A DNA stretch of 64,000 nucleotides from Varibaculum timonense_A. GTDB taxonomy: Bacteria; Actinomycetota; Actinomycetes; Actinomycetales; Actinomycetaceae. The stretch lies in contig NZ_JAQEVU010000003.1 of assembly GCF_027694345.1 (NCBI RefSeq), positions 186,001 to 250,000 on the forward strand, given 5' to 3'. Of this stretch, positions 26,107 through 34,211 are shown piece by piece. The translations under genes were made by a program, and so were the position numbers. The notes under the pieces were generated by a model that had not been told where the DNA came from, searched no databases, and saw nothing but the letters and a program-made list of their open reading frames with translations. Positions within the stretch are counted from its first letter, which is position 1, and each line of letters starts with the position of its first letter.

Positions 26107-26550
26107 ATGGCGAAAGACCGCGGCGCTGTCCAAATCCTAGGGTTAGACGAGCTCAGGTATTCCTTGCGTAAAATCGGGGACGACTTAGAAGACTTCAAAG
26201 CCCTAAACTCCGAGATAGCCCAAAAGGTGGCTTCCCGCGCCCGCTCCAAAGCCCCGCACAAGGACGACAATTTAAGACCGACTATTAGGGGTGGCGGGGC
26301 GAAACGCAAAGCCACCGTTAGAGCTGGTAACGCCCGCGTTAAATATGCGTGGGTAATCCATTGGGGACGGAAGATGTGGCCATCTAAGACGGCTGACCCG
26401 CCCACATCGGGGCGTAAACCCTTTGCCGCCCCCGTAGAAGCCCGCCCATTCATCATGGAGACAGCGCGCGCTATGGATAGCGAAATTCAAGCAATGTACG
26501 CCAAAGTAATCGACCAAAAAACCAAACAACTCAAAGGAGCAAGATTATGA
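26107..26550 (+). CDS. HK97 gp10-like tail completion protein
   Basis: 147 residues. ASRARSKAPHKDDNLRPTI followed by YAWVIHWGRK and ARPFIMETARAM is the pattern of the HK97 gp10-like family. It starts 2 bp after the tube gene and overlaps the chaperone gene by 4 bp. Confidence 0.8.
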   Translation: MAKDRGAVQILGLDELRYSLRKIGDDLEDFKALNSEIAQKVASRARSKAPHKDDNLRPTIRGGGAKRKATVRAGNARVKYAWVIHWGRKMWPSKTADPPTSGRKPFAAPVEARPFIMETARAMDSEIQAMYAKVIDQKTKQLKGARL

Positions 26551-26864
26551 GCATCAAAATCAAACAGGTAGAAGTAATTTATCAAGACGGCCGTGAAGCA
26601 ACCTACCCGATTATCCCGACCGCTATCGTAGAAGCCGAAGGCTACGCCACCTCCATCGGTATGACAACCGCTCAAATGCCCTACGAATCCACCCTCTATG
26701 CAGCCTGGAGCGTAGCGCGCAAAAAAGAATCCGATACCCCAGAGTTTAAGACCTGGATGCAATCCCTAGTAGCAGTAGAAGAAACCGAGGGGCAAGGCGT
26801 CCCTTTTCGAGGAACCGACTCTAACAACTGCGATAGCAGCCCTATGTCTAGCGACACAAACTAG
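26547..26864 (+). CDS. tail assembly chaperone, short (zero-frame) form
   Basis: 105 residues; lies immediately before the tape measure gene, where siphophages keep the gpG-type chaperone. The last 18 residues (after PF at 86-87) are Asn/Ser/Asp-rich and unlike the rest, because the overlapping +1 frame is the one that looks like protein. Probably the major product, with a minority of ribosomes shifting frame. Confidence 0.8.
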   Translation: MSIKIKQVEVIYQDGREATYPIIPTAIVEAEGYATSIGMTTAQMPYESTLYAAWSVARKKESDTPEFKTWMQSLVAVEETEGQGVPFRGTDSNNCDSSPMSSDTN

Positions 26865-26943
26865 CCCCGCCGGGTGGCTGAACGCGCCACCAGGCATTTT
26901 ATATGAAGCGCTCGAGCAACTAGTAGAACTACAGGAGGAATAA
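26547..26943 (+). CDS. tail assembly chaperone, +1 frameshift product (G-T type)
   Basis: At 26805-26810 the zero frame reads TTT CGA. A +1 slip of tRNA-Phe from TTT to TTC leads into a frame that stays open for 44 codons (EEPTLTTAIAALCLATQ, then GWLNAPPGILYEALEQL) to a TAA at 26941-26943, whose last base is the A of the tape measure ATG. This second part has no start of its own and looks like the T half of G-T chaperones. The total would be 131 residues. Most phages use -1 here; +1 is less common. The shift is inferred from the frame arrangement. Confidence 0.75.
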
Positions 26944-29150
26944 TGGCAGGCCCCGCCGTAATGGCAATCAAGATAGTTGGTGACGCTACCGGTGCTACCA
27001 ACGCGCTAAACGGCGCGGGCGGATTCCTCAGCAAGTTCACCGCCAAATTTGGCAAAGCCGGGCCTTTGGTCGCTGCTGGCATCGCTGCTATCCCCGTGGC
27101 AGCCCTAGCAGCAGCCAAAGGACTCTACAACATCGGCGCCGAATTTGACGGCATGTACGACACCATCAGGGTTGGAACCGGCGCTAGCGGGAAAGCTTTC
27201 GAGGCTCTAAAAGACTCCGCCCGCAACGTAGCAGCCAGTGTGCCCGCTGATTTTGACAAAATCGGAAAATCCCTAGCAGACGTAAACACGCGCACCGGGC
27301 TCACCGGTAAAACCCTAGAAACCGTCTCTAGCCAGTTCCTAGAAGCCGGGCGAATCCTAGGCGAAGAAATCAATATCCAAAAAGCAACCGGGGCGCTAAA
27401 CAGTTTCAACATCACCGGCAAACAAACAGAAGCCGGCATGGACACCCTTTTCCGGGTCTCCCAGGCTACCGGAATCTCCATGAACAATTTATCGGGAATC
27501 CTGGGTAAGAACGCGCCCGCCCTGCAATCCCTAGGGTTTTCCTTTAACGAATCCGCGGCCATGGCAGGGCTACTAGACAAGAGCGGGCTGGACGCTAATA
27601 AGACTCTTGGTTCTATGGGTAAAGCCCTCCTAGAGGTCTCCAAGTCCGGGGAAAAACCCGCCGATGCTTTCAAGCGGGTTACCGGGCAAATGGGGGAAAT
27701 GCTCAAAAAAGGAGACGAAGCAGGAGCCCTAAACCTCGCTTCTAAGCTGTTTGGAACCCGAGGCGCCCCCCAATTTATCGGGGCTCTAAAATCCGGGGCA
27801 ATCAACATGGACGCCATCGGCAAAGCCGCGCAAGGAAGCGGGGACACCATTCTAGGAGTAGGCAAAGAAACCGCTGACGCAGCCGAAGCCTGGCAACTAC
27901 TCAAAAACAACGCCAAACTAGCGTTAGAGCCCCTCGCTTCAGGGGTATTCAACGCTTTAGGGCAAACCCTTGGGTGGCTAGCCGATAAAATAAAACTCCT
28001 AACAGGCGCTGGCGGGCTATCCTCACTAGGTCAAGCCTTTGATTCACCAGCCCTAAAATCGGCTGGCGCTATTTTCCAGTCAATCGGAAGTCAAATATCT
28101 TCCGTATATCAAACCGCCAAACCCGCTTTGGCTGAAATCGCATCAACCGTTAAACCCATCTTTTTATCCCTACTACCCGTAGTTTCCTCTAATGTCACCG
28201 CGATATGTGGAATCATTAAAGGCGCTTTCGGGATAATCAAAGGAATAGTGCAAGTATTCAAAGGGATACTAACCGGGGACTGGTCAAGCCTTTGGGACGG
28301 GATTAAATCCATACTCTCCGGGGTGTGGAGCGCCATCAGCGGGATAGTTACCGGTGCTTTCGGGCTAATCAAAACAATCTTCACCAGCGCTCTAGCAGGG
28401 GTGAAAAACATTTGGTCAGGTGCATGGGGCGGAATAAAAAATCTCGCATCAACTATTTTTGGTGCAGTAAGCTCCGTGATTGGAAACGTATGGGGAAAAA
28501 TTAAATCCGTTTTCACTTCCGGGATAAACCTAATCCGAAATATCTGGTCTGCCGGGTGGGGGTGGGTCAAAAATAAAGCCTCCTCGATTTGGAGCAGCAT
28601 CACCGGGGCGATATCGTCCGGGGTAAGCAAAGCTATATCAGTAGTAAAGTCCCTACCCTCTAAAGCCGTGAAAGCTATCGGTAACCTAGGGTCAAAACTA
28701 CTTGGAGCCGGAAAAGACCTAATCCAAGGCATGATCAACGGGGTAGGCTCCATGGGAAGCGCGATTTGGGACGCCTGTAAAAACATAGCGAAAAAAGCCA
28801 TCAGCTCGATTAAAAACTTTCTAGGAATCGCGTCCCCCTCCAAAGTTTTCACCCTCATAGGTAAACAAACCGGTCAAGGCTTCATCAACGGTATAGAATC
28901 CATGGCTGGTGACGCTAGGCGGGCATCAAAAAATCTAGTATCAATCCCAGCAAGCCAGCCCATACCCAAAATCAGTGCCCGAATAAACCCCCACCAGCCC
29001 CACCACCCCGGGCAAGTAGCGCCCATAAACATCACCGTGAACGGGGCGCTCGACCCCCTAGCAGTAGCTAGGCAAATAAAACAGCTACTAACCACTCTTG
29101 AGCGCGGCCGCGGTCAAATCACAATCCACTCAGGAGCAGTAATCGCATGA
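26943..29150 (+). CDS. tail tape measure protein
   Basis: 735 residues. Begins with a Gly/Ala-rich hydrophobic segment (KAGPLVAAGIAAIPVAALAAAKG), then a conserved phage_tail-type helical part (about 60-290: FEALKDSARNVAASVPADFDKIGKSLADVNTRTG and a PhageMin-like AMAGLLDKSGLDANKTL). Tandem WxxI/WSGxWG helices (about 440-560) follow, with a GIASPSKVF block near 640. It sets tail length and aids DNA injection. AGGAGGA precedes the ATG. Confidence 0.95.
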   Translation: MAGPAVMAIKIVGDATGATNALNGAGGFLSKFTAKFGKAGPLVAAGIAAIPVAALAAAKGLYNIGAEFDGMYDTIRVGTGASGKAFEALKDSARNVAASVPADFDKIGKSLADVNTRTGLTGKTLETVSSQFLEAGRILGEEINIQKATGALNSFNITGKQTEAGMDTLFRVSQATGISMNNLSGILGKNAPALQSLGFSFNESAAMAGLLDKSGLDANKTLGSMGKALLEVSKSGEKPADAFKRVTGQMGEMLKKGDEAGALNLASKLFGTRGAPQFIGALKSGAINMDAIGKAAQGSGDTILGVGKETADAAEAWQLLKNNAKLALEPLASGVFNALGQTLGWLADKIKLLTGAGGLSSLGQAFDSPALKSAGAIFQSIGSQISSVYQTAKPALAEIASTVKPIFLSLLPVVSSNVTAICGIIKGAFGIIKGIVQVFKGILTGDWSSLWDGIKSILSGVWSAISGIVTGAFGLIKTIFTSALAGVKNIWSGAWGGIKNLASTIFGAVSSVIGNVWGKIKSVFTSGINLIRNIWSAGWGWVKNKASSIWSSITGAISSGVSKAISVVKSLPSKAVKAIGNLGSKLLGAGKDLIQGMINGVGSMGSAIWDACKNIAKKAISSIKNFLGIASPSKVFTLIGKQTGQGFINGIESMAGDARRASKNLVSIPASQPIPKISARINPHQPHHPGQVAPINITVNGALDPLAVARQIKQLLTTLERGRGQITIHSGAVIA

Positions 29151-31012
29151 GCAGACTATGGGTAGGAGACTGGGAAATACCAGATGACACCGCCGCGCTC
29201 GAAAAAGGTGGTTTCGCGGTACTAGACGGGGTACGCATCACCTTTGGGCGACAAGGACAGCTAGACACCCCGCAAATAGGGACACTTACGGCTACAATCC
29301 GCTGCCAGAGTATTCAAGCAGCTAAAAACGCCCAAAAAATCCGGCCAGGTCTCCCATGCGTCCTAAACGCCACCACCGAGCTATCCCACACCATAGCCGA
29401 AACTAAAACCATCAAGGACGGGTGGATAACCCCTTATATCCAAGACGGTGAGCCCATAGGATACGCCGAATATAGCGGGAACTATTACGTTTCCGGGTCT
29501 TGCTGGATAGGACACGGTACGTGGAATAGCGGTAACCCTCAAGAATGGAGATATGTAGCCGATAAAGTAAACGCCGGCTCAATCATAGATATAGAGCTAA
29601 CTATCATCGCCCCCCAATATGCGCCCGTTCCCCCGATAGCCCGCCTGACTAATGTCTTTAACCCGGATTCCACCTATCTAACCATTTTGGAATCCGACCC
29701 AGAAATAAAAGCCCACAACACCGAGACCGAAACCTGGAAAATCGCGGGGCAAGGCGCCATGCCACAAGAAGGCTACCCCGTACTCTACCTACACGCCCCC
29801 GCCCTCACCTGGGATAACCACCCAGAAGAAGAAACCTGGGAAACTATCCCTAACCCCTCCTGGCGAATATGGGGCTGCTGGAAAATAGAAAAAACCTTAA
29901 AACTAGGGGCAACCTCTCGCGCTTCCCAATCCGTAAACGTATTTTCCGGGGTAATAACCGGGCTACAGATAAAAGGATTACCCGGCGGGAAAAGCGAAAT
30001 CAACCTGACCGCCTCCGACCACCTCCACCCGCTAAACGCCGCAAAAATCGCAGCTCCCCGCCGGCAAGCAGAACCCCTAACCAGCCGTATCCAATGGGTG
30101 CTAGACCAGACCGCCGACTACCTAACAGGAGCCGGATACACCCCGCTAGCCCTGCTCACCCAATCCGACATAAACCCGGTTCTGCAATCAATAGACGTAG
30201 ACGCACGCACCGCCCTTGACCTGATAAACCAAGCCGCTAACTCAGCTGCTCTAACCGCCTGGCCAGTAGTATCAGAAGGTGGAGACTGGGGAATCTTCCT
30301 AGAAGACGCAGACGCCCGCCCCGCCATCTCCTACATCACCCTAGACTCAGCCGGGATAGTATCCACCGAAAAAACCCACACCAACTGTGTCATAGTAGAC
30401 GGGTCACAAATCCCCCTAGACGGGGTAACAATAACCAAAGATGGGGAAGTATCCGCAACCCAATGTGAGGTCACCTACCCGATAGAAAAAACCGACCCCC
30501 AAAGCGGGCAAATCTCCTACGAAACCGGCAAAACCCTAACCGGATATATCGGGCCTGCCGGGCTAAAAATCGACACCTGGCTAAAACACCCTAAAGACGC
30601 GACAGAAACCGGTAACCGATGGCTACGCAGAGTCGAGCGCGGTGACTGGAAAATAAGCGGAATAAGAATCGACACCCACCGCCTAAAAGGCGATACCAGC
30701 GCCGGGCAACTAATCGATATCCTCTACCGTATCGGACAGCAGCTAGTAATCTACTCAATGCCCGCCTGGATACCCACCGCCCACGACATCGAACGATTCT
30801 GCATAGAAGGCGGAACCCTCACCTCCCACAAAAACGGGTGGATTATCGACCTAAACCTAACCAGACCAGGAGGCGCCGGCTACGCCCTCAAATGGGAAGA
30901 AATCCCCGCCCCCGCCACCTGGGACAAAACCCCATTGCCATGGGCACGGTTCGCAGCCCTAACAACCAAAGCAAAAATAAAGGAAGGATACAAAGATGCC
31001 CGCAACAACTAG
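29147..31012 (+). CDS. tail tip protein (minor tail / Dit-Tal-like)
   Basis: 621 residues, overlapping the tape measure gene by 4 bp. The N-terminal part (VGDWEIPDDTAALEKGGFAVLDGVRITFGRQG) fits mycobacteriophage-type minor tail proteins, and a carbohydrate-binding-like beta domain may lie at about 95-180 and 185-250 (WIGHGTWNSGNP). The rest (DARTALDLINQAANSA, later WLRRVERGDWKISGI) fits the baseplate hub. By position it forms the tail tip and may contact the host surface. Confidence 0.7.
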   Translation: MSRLWVGDWEIPDDTAALEKGGFAVLDGVRITFGRQGQLDTPQIGTLTATIRCQSIQAAKNAQKIRPGLPCVLNATTELSHTIAETKTIKDGWITPYIQDGEPIGYAEYSGNYYVSGSCWIGHGTWNSGNPQEWRYVADKVNAGSIIDIELTIIAPQYAPVPPIARLTNVFNPDSTYLTILESDPEIKAHNTETETWKIAGQGAMPQEGYPVLYLHAPALTWDNHPEEETWETIPNPSWRIWGCWKIEKTLKLGATSRASQSVNVFSGVITGLQIKGLPGGKSEINLTASDHLHPLNAAKIAAPRRQAEPLTSRIQWVLDQTADYLTGAGYTPLALLTQSDINPVLQSIDVDARTALDLINQAANSAALTAWPVVSEGGDWGIFLEDADARPAISYITLDSAGIVSTEKTHTNCVIVDGSQIPLDGVTITKDGEVSATQCEVTYPIEKTDPQSGQISYETGKTLTGYIGPAGLKIDTWLKHPKDATETGNRWLRRVERGDWKISGIRIDTHRLKGDTSAGQLIDILYRIGQQLVIYSMPAWIPTAHDIERFCIEGGTLTSHKNGWIIDLNLTRPGGAGYALKWEEIPAPATWDKTPLPWARFAALTTKAKIKEGYKDARNN

Positions 31013-31436
31013 CCAATTCAAAATCCCCTACCCAACCGGGGGAGACCCCGTAAGAGACGCACCCCAAACACTCCAAAACGCAATGCAGATAATTGACGAC
31101 TATCTGCACGAACCATTCGTTTTAATTGACGGCGCTAAATACCCTATCAACGGAGCAGCTATCCCTCCTGAAAACTGGCAGTTTGCGGGACAAAAACCCT
31201 GGTTCTATGCAGCTTTTGACATACCAGCCCCATATATCCCGCCCGCCGGATACACTTTTGAAACTTTCGTCTTAGAATCCAGCTCAACCACGTTTGTATG
31301 CACATCAGAGCTAAAACGAGACCAAAAAATGATTACCTGTCGATTCATACAAACCTGGTCAAACGACCCCAAAGCCCTAAAGCTAATCGGCTGGCGCCTC
31401 GTACCTACATCTACCGACCCAAACCGACTAAATTAA
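30996..31436 (+). CDS. minor tail / baseplate accessory protein, unknown
   Basis: 146 residues, overlapping the tail tip gene by 17 bp. Begins SQFKIPYPTGGDPVRDAPQTLQNAMQIID, a start often seen in small phage tail-fibre or baseplate proteins. The rest is beta-rich with several aromatic residues. A receptor-binding or fibre role is possible but not shown. Confidence 0.55.
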   Translation: MPATTSQFKIPYPTGGDPVRDAPQTLQNAMQIIDDYLHEPFVLIDGAKYPINGAAIPPENWQFAGQKPWFYAAFDIPAPYIPPAGYTFETFVLESSSTTFVCTSELKRDQKMITCRFIQTWSNDPKALKLIGWRLVPTSTDPNRLN

Positions 31437-31448
31437 GGAGAAATAACA

Positions 31449-32198
31449 ATGTCTTACACTTACGAGACTCAATATAACAGCCCTAACTACCAAAAAGGCA
31501 GACCAGCGGGCGCGCCCGCTTTCATAGTTATCCATCATTGGGGAATCGACGGGCAAAAACACCATAACGTAGTGTCCTACCTATGTAGAAAAGGCGGGAA
31601 CTCTTCCGCTCACTACGTAGCAAGCGCTGGAATCGTAACTTGTATCGTAGACCCCGATGATCGCGCCTGGCACGCCGGAAAAACCGGAAACCCGCGCGGA
31701 ATCGGTATTGAGTGCCGCCCCGAATGCTCTGATGGGGATTTTAGGACAGTCGCAGAACTAATCGCTGAGTTGCGCAAAACCTACGGCAACCTACCACTGG
31801 TAGGACACAAAGACCATATGAACACCGATTGCCCCGGAAGATGGTATCCCCGCCTACAAGAACTATCCAACCTAGCAAACAGCCTAAAAGGCGGAACATC
31901 GACCCCCGCCCCCGCCCCTAGCCTAGACCTAGAAGCACTCGCTACCGCGGTAATCGCCGGGAAATACGGCAACGGTGAAGCAAGAAAACGCGCCCTAGGG
32001 GCTAACTATCAAGCGGTGCAAGCAATCGTGAACAAACGGCTAACCGGCAAATCAAAGCCCGCCCCTAGCGTGAACCTAGAAGCACTCGCTACCGCGGTAA
32101 TCGCCGGGAAATACGGCAACGGAGAAGCCCGCAAGCGCGCCCTAGGCGCTAACTATCAAGCGGTGCAAGCAATCGTAAACAAAAGGCTAAAGGGGTAA
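31449..32198 (+). CDS. endolysin: N-acetylmuramoyl-L-alanine amidase with two CW_7 repeats
   Basis: 249 residues. The amidase_2/PGRP domain (about 1-145) shows IVIHHWG, SAHYVASAG, AWHAGKTGNPRGIGIECRPE and VGHKDHMNTDCPGRW, with zinc ligands His, His and Cys. The C-terminus has two near-identical copies of a Cpl-7-like wall-binding repeat (LEALATAVIAGKYGNGEARK), joined by Pro-rich linkers. It cuts peptidoglycan at the end of lysis. GGAG ribosome site upstream. Confidence 0.95.
   Translation: MSYTYETQYNSPNYQKGRPAGAPAFIVIHHWGIDGQKHHNVVSYLCRKGGNSSAHYVASAGIVTCIVDPDDRAWHAGKTGNPRGIGIECRPECSDGDFRTVAELIAELRKTYGNLPLVGHKDHMNTDCPGRWYPRLQELSNLANSLKGGTSTPAPAPSLDLEALATAVIAGKYGNGEARKRALGANYQAVQAIVNKRLTGKSKPAPSVNLEALATAVIAGKYGNGEARKRALGANYQAVQAIVNKRLKG
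31927..32193 (+). repeat. direct repeat within the endolysin gene (147-bp offset)
   Basis: About 120 bp starting at 31927 recur at 32074 with only a few differences, mostly silent. Part of the Pro-rich linker is repeated too. Near-identity at the DNA level points to a recent duplication or ongoing gene conversion of the wall-binding module. Confidence 0.85.
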
Positions 32199-32201
32199 GT
32201 C

Positions 32202-32402
32202 ATGGGGCGACATTCAAAAGAAAGATTCAACTGGCTAACCCCGCAAGTTCGCGGCTGGCTCTACGGTGTAATAACTGCCCTAGTACCCCTCCTAATCATT
32301 TACGGCGTACTAGACGAGCAAACCGCCCCGCTCTGGATAGCGCTAGCAGCGTCTATCCTAGGCACTTCCACCGCGCTAGCCCACACCCCAAAGAAAGAGT
32401 GA
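32202..32402 (+). CDS. holin (two-helix)
   Basis: 66 residues with two membrane helices (VITALVPLLIIYGVL and LWIALAASILGTSTALA) separated by a short turn and a basic N-terminus. It follows the endolysin by 3 bp. It would form the lesions that let the endolysin reach the wall. Confidence 0.85.
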   Translation: MGRHSKERFNWLTPQVRGWLYGVITALVPLLIIYGVLDEQTAPLWIALAASILGTSTALAHTPKKE

Positions 32403-32743
32403 AAATGACACTACCGACAAGCCCCCTCATTTGGTGGCAAGATTTCGCCGGAATCGCAGCCCTAATAACAGCTGTAGCCTCTATCCCAGGCACAATAGCG
32501 GCAATACACCTAAAAAAGACTAGAGACGAAATCGGCAAAGAGTTCCAACCTAACCACGGGTCAAGCCTGGTAGACAAAATAAACCTCTTGACCGACTCGG
32601 TAAAATCAGTCGGTCACCAAGTAGGAGAAATCAGGCGAGACATGGCAAGAGAACACGAAGCCATAAACCATACACTCGAGCGTCACGAAAAAGAAATAAA
32701 AGAAAACCGAGACGCAGTAACCACCATCAAAATACTGCAATAA
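32399..32743 (+). CDS. DUF2746-like membrane protein, second holin-module gene
   Basis: 114 residues with one N-terminal helix (AGIAALITAVASIPGTIAAI) and a charged coiled-coil C-terminus (ISRRDMAREHEAINHTLERHEKEIKEN-like). This layout is common directly after holin genes in actinobacterial phages. Start GTG 32399 overlaps the holin stop; ATG 32405 is an alternative. Confidence 0.75.
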   Translation: MKMTLPTSPLIWWQDFAGIAALITAVASIPGTIAAIHLKKTRDEIGKEFQPNHGSSLVDKINLLTDSVKSVGHQVGEIRRDMAREHEAINHTLERHEKEIKENRDAVTTIKILQ

Positions 32744-32780
32744 ATGTGACCAACACAATTAAAATAATGCAGCTTTCAGC

Positions 32781-32810
32781 TTGCATAATTGCTGCATAAG
32801 TGGATAAAAT
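32781..32810 (+). promoter_or_regulatory. promoter for the small-protein cassette between lysis and int
   Basis: TTGCAT (32781-32786) and TAAAAT (32805-32810) are spaced 18 bp. An inverted pair ATGCAGC (32767-32773) and GCTGCAT (32791-32797) frames the -35 and could be an operator. It lies after the last lysis gene and before two tiny membrane ORFs, so it may be active in the lysogen. Confidence 0.5.
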
Positions 32811-32840
32811 GGAAGTGTTCTTGAGGGAAACCGAAAGAAT

Positions 32841-32863
32841 ATCCCCCGGGCAGGCCGGGGGAT
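32841..32863 (+). other. GC-rich hairpin in the leader of the small-protein cassette
   Basis: A perfect 9-bp stem (32841-32849 with 32855-32863) closes a 5-nt loop. It is followed by AAAACAAG, not by a T run, so it is more likely an mRNA structure or a barrier to read-through than a standard terminator. It ends 22 bp before the start of the 29-residue ORF. Confidence 0.6.
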
Positions 32864-32884
32864 AAAACAAGAGAAAGGAAAATC

Positions 32885-32974
32885 ATGTTACCTGTCGAAA
32901 TAGTAAACATGATTACTAACCTTTCAATTGCTATTGTAGCCTGGCTCACCTGGTGGGACAAGCGCAAAAAGTAA
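32885..32974 (+). CDS. 29-residue single-helix membrane protein (toxin-like)
   Basis: ATG 32885 with AAAGGAAA in front. The product is one hydrophobic helix ending in AIVAWLTWWDKRKK. A short helix followed by WW and a basic tail is also the layout of Ldr/Fst-type small toxins, but homology is not claimed. The gene is enclosed by a hairpin upstream and a terminator downstream, with its own promoter, as in lysogenic-conversion (moron) cassettes. Confidence 0.55.
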   Translation: MLPVEIVNMITNLSIAIVAWLTWWDKRKK

Positions 32975-32986
32975 AAGAAAGGTTAG

Positions 32987-33013
32987 CCCCCTCCGAAAGG
33001 AGGGGGAACTTTC
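32987..33013 (+). terminator. rho-independent terminator
   Basis: A perfect 8-bp stem (32987-32994 with 32999-33006) with a GAAA tetraloop is followed by a T-rich stretch (AACTTTCTCTT). It ends the transcript of the 29-residue ORF. Confidence 0.8.
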
Positions 33014-33036
33014 TCTTACTCTAGGAGGGCAACATT

Positions 33037-33126
33037 ATGGTTATGCAGATATTACAGCTAGCAATATCGTTAGTAGCTCTGGCTGGCGTTATCGCCGTCT
33101 ACCGCCAAAACAAGCACGATGATTAA
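33037..33126 (+). CDS. second 29-residue single-helix membrane protein
   Basis: ATG 33037 with a strong AGGAGG ribosome site. One helix (LQLAISLVALAGVIAVY) is followed by a polar tail RQNKHDD. It is the same size as the ORF before the terminator but not clearly similar in sequence. Its stop overlaps the start of the HTH gene, so the two are coupled. Function unknown. Confidence 0.55.
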   Translation: MVMQILQLAISLVALAGVIAVYRQNKHDD

Positions 33127-33343
33127 CTATTTAACGGTGAACGGGATAGCCCGAAGATTCGGGCTATCCCCTCACACCATAAAAAGCTATATCACGCGAG
33201 GAACATTCCCCGCCCCTGATGCCGCGATTGGAGCAGGAAAAGCCATAAAATACGGTTGGCTACCCGAAACCGTAGACAACTGGCAGCAAACCCGCCCCGG
33301 CAAACCCGGCAGACCCCAAGGCAGCATCAAGCAGCGCCCATAA
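33119..33343 (+). CDS. HTH_17/AlpA-like DNA-binding protein, candidate excisionase
   Basis: 74 residues. LTVNGIARRFGLSPHTIKSYITRGTFPAPDAAIGAGKAIKYGWLPETVDNW is the AlpA/Xis-type winged-helix layout. It converges on int and overlaps its end by 17 bp. The location next to int makes it the better of the two candidates for the directionality factor. Confidence 0.75.
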   Translation: MINYLTVNGIARRFGLSPHTIKSYITRGTFPAPDAAIGAGKAIKYGWLPETVDNWQQTRPGKPGRPQGSIKQRP

Positions 33344-34151
33344 CTGCCGCCCGCAACCTAGCGGGCGCAACCGTCACATAAGCTAGCGTAGTTTCCGGGG
33401 AAGCGTGCCCTAAAAGCTCTTGAACGCTAAGCAAATCCCCCGTAGCCTGATAGGCACGGGTGGCAAACCCGCGCCTAAGGTCATGCATAGAAACACCGCT
33501 AGGTAGCACCCTGGACACCAGCGCGCCTACTGTGGCCGGTGCGAGATGACCGGCGTCTGCTCCCGGGAAAAGGAAGCCGCCCGCCGCGCCTTGTCTAATC
33601 GCTCCTGCTAGGCTCTCGGTAATAGGCACTTGCCTATCTTTACCGCCCTTGCCATGCACAATAAGAGAAGCACCTAAAAGATCGGCGGTGACATCGCGGG
33701 CATGTACCCTGGCTACTTCACCGCGTCTTAGCCCTGCCTCGCTCGCAAGCCTGACCATCATCTCTACACGCTCGCAAGCTACCGCGCGCGCTTGCTCCAC
33801 CTCTGACAAAGTGGCAGGGCGCTTAATCGCTCTGAACTTTTTACATGCGGGTAAATCTGCCACCGGGGAAACTTCCACCCGCCCGGCAAGCACCGCCCAG
33901 GAATAAAAGCACTTGACCGACTGATGAGCAGACCGGCGGGTATTAGGCGCCCAATCGTGAGCAGCTGACCAAGCCACCGCCGCGCCTAAATCAACTTGCC
34001 ACGGCGGCATATCTACCCAGCGGGCAAACCGTCTAACCCACCTAAACCGCAAATCCCGGGTAGTAGCAGGGCGCCCCTCAGAAACTAGAAAACTGACAAA
34101 TTGCTTAAGTGGTTCCTCCCAGCCAGCAGGAACAGGCTCTAATCCAATCAT
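33327..34151 (-). CDS. int: tyrosine integrase
   Basis: 274 residues. An N-terminal SAM-like core-binding domain (about 1-95) precedes the catalytic domain: Arg in EAGLRRGEVAR, Lys in VHGKGGKDR, H-x-x-R in SMHDLRRGFATR, His in LLGHASPETT and the nucleophile Tyr in LAYVTV. The protein ends in ARLRAAVMGAA; an ...AA end is reminiscent of ssrA-type degradation tags. It starts 61 bp inside attR. In the circular phage it would lie 20 bp after the end of the extended rep frame and be transcribed from the rep promoter; in the prophage that promoter is 17 kb away. Confidence 0.96.
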   Translation of the reverse strand: MIGLEPVPAGWEEPLKQFVSFLVSEGRPATTRDLRFRWVRRFARWVDMPPWQVDLGAAVAWSAAHDWAPNTRRSAHQSVKCFYSWAVLAGRVEVSPVADLPACKKFRAIKRPATLSEVEQARAVACERVEMMVRLASEAGLRRGEVARVHARDVTADLLGASLIVHGKGGKDRQVPITESLAGAIRQGAAGGFLFPGADAGHLAPATVGALVSRVLPSGVSMHDLRRGFATRAYQATGDLLSVQELLGHASPETTLAYVTVAPARLRAAVMGAA

Positions 34152-34211
34152 TTCTCATTTTACATATCGGCTTAGAAGAAACTGTTAATCCATCTCATAC
34201 CCAAAGCCTTG

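Noticed and set aside
27125..28858. Long antisense ORFs (275 and 249 codons) under the tape measure gene
   Set aside because: Long antisense frames are common opposite GC-rich, low-complexity tape measure genes; no motif or ribosome site supports them.
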